From Bacteroidaceae bacterium (GTDB lineage: Bacteria; Bacteroidota; Bacteroidia; Bacteroidales; Bacteroidaceae), in assembly GCA_016292545.1 (NCBI GenBank), contig JAEDIG010000153.1, forward strand, positions 1-5,130: a DNA stretch of 5,130 nt. The letters are read 5' to 3'. A program made the translations under genes and the position numbers. Below are positions 1 to 5,130 of the stretch, piece after piece (the first letter of the stretch is position 1; each line of letters opens with the position of its first letter). The notes beneath the pieces are model-generated. The model was not told the DNA's origin. It ran no database searches and saw only the letters and a program-made list of their open reading frames with translations.

Positions 1-168
1 AGACTTCACAGCCGATGCCGACTGCTTCACAGCCTTGGTGGTTTTCTTGGCCACTACCGTGAAAATCTGGAGCACCAGCACCAGCAGTATGAGAATGATG
101 AATACCACGCCCACACCGATGCCGGCCATCAACCATACGGTAGACCAATCTGTTGCTAATACAAACAT
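1..168 (-). CDS. OadG-like gamma/delta subunit of a sodium-pumping decarboxylase (N-terminal part)
   Basis: Only the first 56 codons are present; the gene runs off the left edge. The ATG at 166-168 opens a protein with a short N-terminal stretch, then one strongly hydrophobic segment at about residues 12-39 (AGIGVGVVFIILILLVLVLQ within it), then a lysine-rich stretch (AKKTTKAVKQ). One N-terminal membrane helix followed by a charged tail is the layout of the OadG/MmdD family, the small membrane subunit that helps assemble Na+-translocating oxaloacetate or methylmalonyl-CoA decarboxylases. It starts 18 bases after the mmdA stop and is surely co-transcribed with it. No clear Shine-Dalgarno precedes the ATG. 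The assignment rests on topology plus context, because the sequence of this family is poorly conserved. A biotin carrier and a beta subunit gene would be expected beyond the window. Confidence 0.8.
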   Translation of the reverse strand, partial: MFVLATDWSTVWLMAGIGVGVVFIILILLVLVLQIFTVVAKKTTKAVKQSASAVKS

Positions 169-186
169 ACGCTTCTATGATTTGGA

Positions 187-1758
187 TTACAGAGGAATAT
201 TACCATGCTTCTTGGCAGGGTTGTGGAGCTTCTTGCTGGCCAGCTGTGCCAGAGCGCGACATACGCGGAAACGTGTGTTGCGGGGCTCAATCACATCATC
301 GATGTAGCCATACTTGGCTGCATTGTAAGGGTTGGCAAAGAGTTTGGTGTACTCGTCTTCCTTCTCCTTGATAAATGCTTTGGCCTCTTCTGTCTTGCCT
401 TCTGTCTTGAGCGCCTTGGCTTCCTTGGCATAGAGTACCGAAGCGGCACCTGCTGCACCCATCACGGCAATCTCTGCACTGGGCCATGCGTAGTTCATGT
501 CACCGCGCAACTGCTTGCAGCTCATCACAATGTGGGAACCGCCGTAGCTCTTGCGCAGGGTAACGGTTACCTTGGGTACCGTGCATTCTCCGTAGGCATA
601 GAGCAACTTGGCGCCATGCAGGATGACTGCATTGTACTCCTGACCTGTGCCGGGGAGGAATCCGGGTACGTCGACCAGTGTGACGATGGGGATGTTGAAG
701 GCATCACAGAAACGCACGAAGCGTGCGCCCTTGCGGCTGGCGTTGCAGTCGAGCACACCGGCCATCTGTTTGGGCTGGTTGGCCACGATACCTACAGCCT
801 CGCCATTGAAGCGGGCAAAGCCCACGATGATGTTCTTGGCAAAATTGGGCTGTACCTCAAAGAATTCGCTGTTGTCCACGATGCCGGCAATCACCTCATA
901 CATGTCGTATGGCATGTTGGGGTTCTCGGGAATGATTTCATTGAGGAAATCAGCCTTGCGGTCGATGGGGTCGAAGCACTCCACACGGGGGGTTTTTTCA
1001 AGGTTGTTCTGGGGAATGTAGCTCAGCAACTGCTTGATCATGGCCATAGCCTCTTCCTCAGAGCTGGCTGTGAAGTGTGTTACACCACTCTTTGTGGCGT
1101 GTACGCTGGCACCTCCCAGCTGCTCCTGGGTGACATCTTCGCCCAGCACGGTCTTCACAACGGCCGGACCCGTGAGGAACATGTATGAGGTGTTCTCCAT
1201 CATCAGGGTGAAGTCGGTGAGTGCGGGACTGTAGACTGCGCCACCGGCACAGGGCCCCATGATGGCACTAATCTGGGGAATCACACCGCTGGCCATGATG
1301 TTGCGCTGGAAAATCTCGCTGTAGCCGGCCAGGGCATTGATGCCTTCCTGCAAGCGGGCACCACCGCTGTCGTTGAGGCCAATGACGGGGGCTCCCACCT
1401 TCATGGCAATGTCCATGACCTTGCAGATCTTGCTGGCAAGCATTTCGCTGAGCGAACCTGCTGATACGGTGAAATCCTGGGCGAATACATACACCAAACG
1501 GCCACCAATGGTGCCGCTTCCTGTTACCACACCGTCGCCCAGGTAATGTTTCTTTTCCATTCCGAAATTGGTGCAACGATGTTCCACGAACATGTCCATC
1601 TCTTCGAAGCTGCCTTCGTCCAAGAGCATGGCGATGCGTTCGCGTGCTGTGTACTTGCCTTTCTCGTGCTGTTTAGCGATAGCTTTCTCGCCGCCGCCAA
1701 GACGGGCTTTGGCACGGAGGTCTATCAACTCCTGAATCTTTTCTGTTTGCGTACTCAT
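187..1758 (-). CDS. mmdA: Methylmalonyl-CoA decarboxylase alpha subunit / propionyl-CoA carboxylase beta-type carboxyltransferase
   Basis: This 523-residue protein has the full length of the acyl-CoA carboxyltransferase family (PccB/MmdA, about 510-530). It is the cytoplasmic subunit that moves the carboxyl group between methylmalonyl-CoA and biotin on a partner carrier protein. Two crotonase-like halves are visible. The N-terminal half carries the acyl-CoA site with NDSGGARLQEG (129-139) and IMGPCAGGAVYSPAL (166-180). The C-terminal half carries the biotin-side site with VDVPGFLPGTGQEYNAVI (362-379), RKSYGGSHIVM (402-412) and AWPSAEIAVMGAAGA (424-438). Asp420, just before NYAWP, aligns with the Asp that favours propionyl/methylmalonyl-CoA over acetyl-CoA in studied PccB proteins. 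The OadG-like gene directly downstream favours a Na+-pumping decarboxylase over an ATP-driven carboxylase, since no biotin carboxylase is visible; the sequence alone does not exclude the latter. The ATG at 1756-1758 gives the family's usual N-terminus. In known Bacteroides clusters an epimerase gene precedes mmdA; here nrdG does. Confidence 0.93.
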   Translation of the reverse strand: MSTQTEKIQELIDLRAKARLGGGEKAIAKQHEKGKYTARERIAMLLDEGSFEEMDMFVEHRCTNFGMEKKHYLGDGVVTGSGTIGGRLVYVFAQDFTVSAGSLSEMLASKICKVMDIAMKVGAPVIGLNDSGGARLQEGINALAGYSEIFQRNIMASGVIPQISAIMGPCAGGAVYSPALTDFTLMMENTSYMFLTGPAVVKTVLGEDVTQEQLGGASVHATKSGVTHFTASSEEEAMAMIKQLLSYIPQNNLEKTPRVECFDPIDRKADFLNEIIPENPNMPYDMYEVIAGIVDNSEFFEVQPNFAKNIIVGFARFNGEAVGIVANQPKQMAGVLDCNASRKGARFVRFCDAFNIPIVTLVDVPGFLPGTGQEYNAVILHGAKLLYAYGECTVPKVTVTLRKSYGGSHIVMSCKQLRGDMNYAWPSAEIAVMGAAGAASVLYAKEAKALKTEGKTEEAKAFIKEKEDEYTKLFANPYNAAKYGYIDDVIEPRNTRFRVCRALAQLASKKLHNPAKKHGNIPL

Positions 1759-1795
1759 TATTATGGTAATTACAAGATTTTGCTGTTTCCGCGGG

Positions 1796-1803
1796 CAAAG
1801 TTA
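1796..1803 (-). promoter_or_regulatory. Possible Bacteroidetes -7 element for mmdA
   Basis: On the minus strand this reads TAACTTTG, a match to the Bacteroidetes -7 consensus TAnnTTTG. It lies in the 63-base gap between nrdG and mmdA, which would place transcription start near 1789 and give a leader of about 30 nt. No TTTG is found at the expected -33 position (about 1823-1828, where the sequence reads roughly AAGTATA, inside the last codons of nrdG). A run of eight T lies just upstream (1806-1813). The element may therefore be weak, activator-dependent or redundant with read-through from nrdDG. Confidence 0.5.
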
Positions 1804-1821
1804 GCAAAAAAAAGAGATTCT

Positions 1822-2355
1822 TTATACTTTTTGGGGTGATATTTTCATAAAAGGTGAAAAAATATGCAAGTCGTAGGGGATTATGGTCGCTTGAAGCAAG
1901 CTTTCGCGCACGTTAATGATGCGTTGGTTGCTGCTTCCGCGGAAAATGAGTGATTCGTCCTTGAGGGATGCAATGAACGGACCGTCCACCAGCACATCTA
2001 TCTGTTCGAGGAGTGCTTTATGGGTGGGGTGGGATACAAGTTGCTCATAGCAGAACCCCGTGTAGCACCAGATGTTTTTCTGGCTTCGGGTGTGTATGAG
2101 ATGGGCCAGGGCTGTGAATGCTTCTGCCTGATAGAAGGGATCACCTCCGGAGAAGGTGACATCGGCAAAGGGGTCCGACAGGATTTCCTCCAGTATGTCT
2201 TCCACGGCAGTGGGCTTTCCGGCCTCAAAAGGCCAGCTTTGCGGGTTGTGGCATCCTGGACAGTGGTGGGCACAACCGGCACAGTAGACGGCGGTGCGAA
2301 AGCCCGGTCCGTCTACTGTGGTGTCGTGTAGAATGTCTAACAGGTTAATTTCCAT
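1822..2355 (-). CDS. nrdG: Anaerobic ribonucleoside-triphosphate reductase activating protein (radical SAM)
   Basis: This 177-residue radical-SAM activase uses a [4Fe-4S] cluster and S-adenosylmethionine to form the glycyl radical on NrdD. The cluster motif is the NrdG-type C-x3-C-x2-C: Cys28, Cys32 and Cys35 in CAHHCPGC, followed by HNPQSW. Other family marks are DGPGFR (15-20), SGGDPF (69-74, SAM-binding region), IWCYTG (95-100), DVLVDGPF (120-127) and FRGSSNQRII (138-147). The start is the ATG at 2353-2355, giving the MEINLLDIL beginning. The open frame extends 49 codons further upstream, but that part overlaps the nrdD zinc-site and glycyl-radical codons and has no family similarity. The first 11 bases overlap the end of nrdD, which suggests translational coupling. 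The last residues, about 164-177 (HIFSPFMKISPQKV), form an AT-rich tail beyond the recognisable core. Confidence 0.95.
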   Translation of the reverse strand: MEINLLDILHDTTVDGPGFRTAVYCAGCAHHCPGCHNPQSWPFEAGKPTAVEDILEEILSDPFADVTFSGGDPFYQAEAFTALAHLIHTRSQKNIWCYTGFCYEQLVSHPTHKALLEQIDVLVDGPFIASLKDESLIFRGSSNQRIINVRESLLQATIIPYDLHIFSPFMKISPQKV

Positions 2356-4555
2356 GTATGATCCGGTCGTTGAGCTCGGCCAGCTTGCCCTTGTTCCATC
2401 GGTCGGTGGTTCCCACCAGATAGCCTGTGATGCGTTGCAAACGGTCGACGTGGGTGCTGCCACATTTGGGACAGGCATCCATCTTCTTTTCGGCATTTTC
2501 ATAGCCGCATTCCATACAGCGGTTGCGGGTGTGGTTTACGCTGCCATAGCCCATGTTATAGGCATCCATCATGTCCACGATGCGCATGATGGCATCGGGA
2601 TTGTGGGTGGCATCTCCGTCGATTTCTACATAGAAGATGTGTCCGCCTCGGGTCAGGTCGTGATAGGGGGCTTCCACCTGAGCCTTATGGAGTGCTGTGC
2701 AGTGGTAATATACGGGTACATGGTTGCTGTTGGTGTAATAGTCGCGGTCGGTGATGCCCGGGAGCAGGCCGAAATCCTTGCGGTCGCGTTTTGTGAAGCG
2801 TCCGCTCAGCCCTTCGGCTGGGGTGGCCAGTATGCTGTAGTTGTGCTGGTACTTCTCGCTGAATTCATTGGCCCTGTCGCGCATATAGGTGACAATGCGG
2901 ATGCCCAGTTGCTGTGCCTCCTCGCTTTCGCCATGGTGTTTGCCCACCAGCGCCACCAGACATTCGGCCAGACCGATGAAGCCAATGCCAAGTGTGCCTT
3001 GGTTGATGACGGATGCGATGGTGTCGTTGGGGGCCAGCTTCTCTGAACCGTTCCATAGCACACGCATCACCAGCGGGAACTGCTTGGCGTAGGCTGTCTT
3101 CTGGAACTCCAGACGGTCGTGGAGCTGCTGGGCTGTCACTTGAAGCATGTTGTCGAGCTTGGCAAAGAATGCTGCAATACGGTCGTCGTTGTTCTCGATG
3201 TCCATGCACTCGATGGCCAAACGGACGATGTTGATGGTGCTGAACGAAAGGTTGCCGCGTCCGATGCTGGTCTTGGGGCCAAACCGGTTCTCGAAGACAC
3301 GTGTGCGGCATCCCATGGTGGCGCATTCCCATTGGTAGCGTTTGGGATCATCGGCCCGCCAGTTCTCGTTTTGGTTGTAGGTGGCATCCAGGTTGATGAA
3401 ATTGGGGAAGAAACGGCGTGCTGTCACCTGGCAGGCCAGTTTGTAGAGGTCGTAGTTGCGGTCGGTGGGCAGATAGCTCACTCCTCGCTTCTTCTTCCAT
3501 ATCTGGATGGGGAAGATGGCCGTTTCGCCATTGCCAACCCCTTCGTAGGTGCTACGCAGCAGTTCGCGGATGATGCAACGGCCTTCGGCACTGGTGTCGG
3601 TTCCATAATTTATACTGCTGAAGACCACCTGGTTGCCTCCGCGGCTATGGATGGTGTTCATGTTGTGGATGAAGGCTTCCATGGCCTGATGTACACGACC
3701 TACAGTCTTGTTGATGGCATGTTGCAGGATGCGTTCGCGTCCCTCCAGCCCGTTGAGCGGTTTCTCCAGGAAATCTTCGATGGCTGTATTATAGAGCTCA
3801 CTGTAGTCTTCGGCCATGAGCTGCTCCAGCACTTTCACTTCCTCGATAAACGATGTGCGCACGTAGGGAGCCAAGTAGAAATCGAACGCGGGGATGGCCT
3901 GCCCACCGTGCATCTCGTTTTGTGCAGTTTCCATGCTGATGCATCCAAGGATGCTGGCTGTTTCGATGCGTTTGGCGGGTCGGCTTTCGCCATGGCCTGC
4001 CTGGAAACCATTGGTGAGAATCTTGTCGAGCGGATGCTGCACGCAGGTGAGGCTCTTGGTGGGGTAGTAGTCCTTGTCGTGGATGTGGAGGTAGTTGCCC
4101 CTCACGGCTTCGCGCGCGTCTTCCGATAGCAGGTAGTCGTCGACGAAGGGCTTGGTGGTCTCGCTGCTGAACTTCATCATCATGCCGGCAGGTGTGTCGG
4201 CATTCATATTGGCGTTTTCGCGTGTGACATCATTGTTCTTGATGTTGATAATCTCCAGGAATATGTCGCGTGTCTTGGCCTTTCGGGCAACGCTTCGCGC
4301 ATTGCGATATTTGATGTAAGCCTTGGCCACTTCCTTGCGGGAACTTTTCATCAGCTCGTTCTCCACCAGGTCTTGTATCTCCTCCACTGTCATCTGGCTT
4401 TTTCCGCGCATGGAGATGCGGTCGGATATTTGTCCGATGAGCGATTCGTCCTCACCTCCGGCTGTGGCGAGCATGGCTTTGCGGATGGCTGCAGAAATCT
4501 TCTGCTCGTTGAATCCTACGATTCTTCCATCTCTCTTGACTACGGTTTGTATCAT
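2345..4555 (-). CDS. nrdD: Anaerobic (class III) ribonucleoside-triphosphate reductase
   Basis: This 736-residue glycyl-radical enzyme reduces ribonucleoside triphosphates to dNTPs in the absence of oxygen. Residues 1 to about 92 form an ATP-cone regulatory domain (VVKRDGRIVGFNEQKI, then the KAYIKYRNAR region), so dATP/ATP activity control is expected. The catalytic barrel carries Cys171 (LTCVQHPLD) and Cys416 (ATMGCRTRV), placed like the paired active-site cysteines of class III enzymes. Cys680, Cys683, Cys695 and Cys698 form the C-terminal CxxC...CxxC zinc site. Gly711 in RITGYLVG is the glycyl-radical residue activated by NrdG, whose gene overlaps the 3' end. The start is the ATG at 4553-4555, giving MIQTVVKRDG. 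An in-frame Met 20 codons upstream lies before the predicted transcription start and is rejected. The N-terminus, barrel, zinc site and radical loop are all intact. Confidence 0.97.
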   Translation of the reverse strand: MIQTVVKRDGRIVGFNEQKISAAIRKAMLATAGGEDESLIGQISDRISMRGKSQMTVEEIQDLVENELMKSSRKEVAKAYIKYRNARSVARKAKTRDIFLEIINIKNNDVTRENANMNADTPAGMMMKFSSETTKPFVDDYLLSEDAREAVRGNYLHIHDKDYYPTKSLTCVQHPLDKILTNGFQAGHGESRPAKRIETASILGCISMETAQNEMHGGQAIPAFDFYLAPYVRTSFIEEVKVLEQLMAEDYSELYNTAIEDFLEKPLNGLEGRERILQHAINKTVGRVHQAMEAFIHNMNTIHSRGGNQVVFSSINYGTDTSAEGRCIIRELLRSTYEGVGNGETAIFPIQIWKKKRGVSYLPTDRNYDLYKLACQVTARRFFPNFINLDATYNQNENWRADDPKRYQWECATMGCRTRVFENRFGPKTSIGRGNLSFSTINIVRLAIECMDIENNDDRIAAFFAKLDNMLQVTAQQLHDRLEFQKTAYAKQFPLVMRVLWNGSEKLAPNDTIASVINQGTLGIGFIGLAECLVALVGKHHGESEEAQQLGIRIVTYMRDRANEFSEKYQHNYSILATPAEGLSGRFTKRDRKDFGLLPGITDRDYYTNSNHVPVYYHCTALHKAQVEAPYHDLTRGGHIFYVEIDGDATHNPDAIMRIVDMMDAYNMGYGSVNHTRNRCMECGYENAEKKMDACPKCGSTHVDRLQRITGYLVGTTDRWNKGKLAELNDRIIHGN

Positions 4556-4604
4556 TGTTGCGTTTATTGGACTTGTTTTTCTTTGTGTTTCTTGAAATGC
4601 GGTA

Positions 4605-4635
4605 CAAAAGTACAAAAAAGTGTGTTAGCTACAAA
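4605..4635 (-). promoter_or_regulatory. Bacteroidetes-type promoter of nrdDG
   Basis: On the minus strand the -33 box TTTG (4632-4635) is separated by exactly 19 bases from TACTTTTG (4605-4612), which matches the -7 consensus TAnnTTTG. The spacing falls in the known 19-21 range. Transcription would start near 4598, leaving an A-rich leader of about 43 nt with no Shine-Dalgarno before the nrdD ATG at 4555. The element lies immediately downstream of the inverted repeat at 4652-4692. Confidence 0.75.
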
Positions 4636-4651
4636 GAAAAATGATATAAAA

Positions 4652-4692
4652 TTTCCCGTTTCGGTCAATATTTTATTTGCCGAAACGGGAAA
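4652..4692 (-). terminator. 13-bp perfect inverted repeat: terminator of the upstream gene or operator of nrdDG
   Basis: Arms at 4652-4664 (TTTCCCGTTTCGG on the plus strand) and 4680-4692 pair perfectly over 13 bp around a 15-base AT-rich loop. Read on the minus strand the hairpin is followed by a T-rich stretch (11 T in 15 bases, 4637-4651), as in an intrinsic terminator. It lies 107 bases past the stop of the gene at 4800. The plus-strand exit is also T-rich, so it could act in both directions. The loop is long for a terminator, and the repeat ends 16 bases before the nrdD -33 box, so an operator role is an open alternative. Each arm also contains its own small CCG-AAA-CGG palindrome. Confidence 0.55.
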
Positions 4693-4765
4693 AGTTTTCC
4701 ATTTTATTTTATATTGCGCTGATATTCAGTTGTGTTTTTTGATTCATTAAAGAAAAAGTTTTCCA
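4690..4765. repeat. 12-bp direct repeat AAAAGTTTTCCA, two copies
   Basis: Identical copies lie at 4690-4701 and 4754-4765, with starts 64 bases apart. The first copy overlaps the outer end of the 13-bp inverted repeat and the second sits inside the 11-bp inverted repeat. Both are A/T-rich, so chance similarity is possible. No role can be assigned. Confidence 0.4.
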
Positions 4766-4777
4766 AAACTGAATATC
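4721..4777. repeat. 11-bp perfect inverted repeat with 35-base loop
   Basis: GATATTCAGTT (4721-4731) is the exact reverse complement of 4767-4777. A further 2 bp (4718-4719 with 4779-4780) can pair after one mismatch. Inside the loop T5 (4735-4739) can pair with A5 (4753-4757), which would extend the hairpin. It begins 22 bases past the stop of the gene at 4800. As transcribed on the minus strand, no T run follows the stem, so it is not a standard intrinsic terminator. It could protect the 3' end of the upstream message or be a protein-binding site. Confidence 0.5.
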
Positions 4778-4799
4778 TGCACTCAGAAAGTGCTTGCTA

Positions 4800-5130
4800 T
4801 CAGAACGCTACGACGTTGCAATGCCTGTCTACCAGCATTCCATCCTTCATTTTCAGGTTGAAGGTGGTCTTTGCCTTGGCGCGGAAGTGCAGTTTCATGA
4901 TTTCCGTGTCACCTTCGAGGTAAGGTTTCTCGCCCAGATTAACGAATGTGGGGTAGAGGGCCTTCTGTCCGTTGGTGTGCAGACGGTCATATACCATGTT
5001 GTACATCTGGCTCAGGTTGGGGGCTTCTACGCCAACATATTCAAATGTGGCAGCATCGTATGGAATGGCCAGGCTGAGGGCGTTCACGCTGGTGAGTCCC
5101 TTTCCAGTGATTGTAATCCACACATCGTCG
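4800..5130 (-). CDS. C-terminal part of a larger protein with a cohesin-like beta-sandwich module
   Basis: Only the last 109 codons are in the window; the frame is open to the right edge and no true start is visible. The sequence shows alternating beta-strand-like segments: VWITITGKG, then VNALSLAIPYDAATFEYVGV, YPTFVNLGEK, IMKLHFRAKAKTTFNLKM, ending in NVVAF. The pattern "L..A.PYD...FEYVGVE", then "F.NLG", then "G...I..L.F.AK" resembles cohesin-type domains. In Bacteroidetes these occur at the C-terminus of large exported proteins, including several glycoside hydrolases. I recognise the module by resemblance, not by a unique signature, so the enzyme to its right cannot be named. No secretion C-terminal sorting domain is evident after it. 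It is followed by a structured AT-rich spacer and is probably a separate transcription unit from nrdDG. Confidence 0.75.
   Translation of the reverse strand, partial: DDVWITITGKGLTSVNALSLAIPYDAATFEYVGVEAPNLSQMYNMVYDRLHTNGQKALYPTFVNLGEKPYLEGDTEIMKLHFRAKAKTTFNLKMKDGMLVDRHCNVVAF

Noticed and set aside
205..1188. 327-codon plus-strand open frame opposite mmdA
   Set aside because: It lies entirely antisense to a strongly conserved carboxyltransferase gene. Its translation is rich in Cys, His and Gly without family motifs, as expected from the codon bias of the real gene.
1806..1813. T8 run (minus strand) after nrdG as an intrinsic terminator
   Set aside because: No stable hairpin precedes it; the sequence from 1814 to about 1860 lacks complementary GC-containing arms.
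2356..2502. 49-codon upstream extension of nrdG
   Set aside because: The extension overlaps the nrdD zinc-site and glycyl-radical codons, is low in family similarity, and the standard NrdG N-terminus begins at the ATG at 2355.
2294..4129. Long plus-strand open frames (2294-3046 and 3119-4129) opposite nrdD
   Set aside because: They are antisense to intact nrdD and share one phase relation with it. They show no recognisable domains and have no promoter or leader of their own.
4556..4615. 20-codon upstream extension of nrdD
   Set aside because: Its ATG (4613-4615) sits next to the -7 element and upstream of the predicted transcript start. The conserved ATP-cone begins at the ATG at 4555.
1..5130. 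CRISPR array, tRNA/rRNA, insertion sequence or phage signature
   Set aside because: No spaced repeat array, tRNA-like cloverleaf, transposase-like frame or terminal inverted repeats were seen. The non-coding stretches are short, the longest being the 244-base spacer between 4555 and 4800.

Overview
The window looks like a chromosomal segment from an anaerobic member of the Bacteroidales, most likely Prevotella/Bacteroides-like. Three things support this. The protein set is an oxygen-sensitive class III ribonucleotide reductase, a sodium-pump type methylmalonyl-CoA decarboxylase subunit and a large-protein C-terminal module of a type common in gut Bacteroidetes. The start codons lack clear Shine-Dalgarno sequences and have A/T-rich leaders. 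The upstream elements match the Bacteroidetes promoter consensus (TTTG, about 19 nt, TAnnTTTG). The genus is an inference.

All five supported genes lie on the minus strand, so the window reads right to left. At the right edge (4800-5130) is the C-terminal 109 residues of a larger protein ending in a cohesin-like beta-sandwich module. An AT-rich spacer (4616-4799) follows, with two separate inverted repeats, a 12-bp direct repeat and a well-formed promoter. That promoter drives nrdD (2345-4555) and nrdG (1822-2355), which overlap by 11 bases. They encode the anaerobic ribonucleoside-triphosphate reductase and its radical-SAM activase, which supply dNTPs without oxygen.

After a 63-base gap with a -7-like element comes mmdA (187-1758), the carboxyltransferase subunit of a biotin-dependent methylmalonyl-CoA decarboxylase or propionyl-CoA carboxylase type enzyme. 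It is followed after 18 bases by the N-terminal 56 codons of an OadG-like membrane subunit that runs off the left edge (1-168). In related genomes this pair continues into a biotin carrier protein and the sodium-translocating beta subunit. Together these would release CO2 from methylmalonyl-CoA in the succinate-propionate pathway and pump sodium ions.

The genes are housekeeping functions of anaerobic life, and I see no undescribed system, mobile element, CRISPR array or RNA gene. The parts most worth a second look are the structured spacer upstream of nrdD and the cohesin-like module. The long open frames on the plus strand are antisense shadows of mmdA and nrdD.
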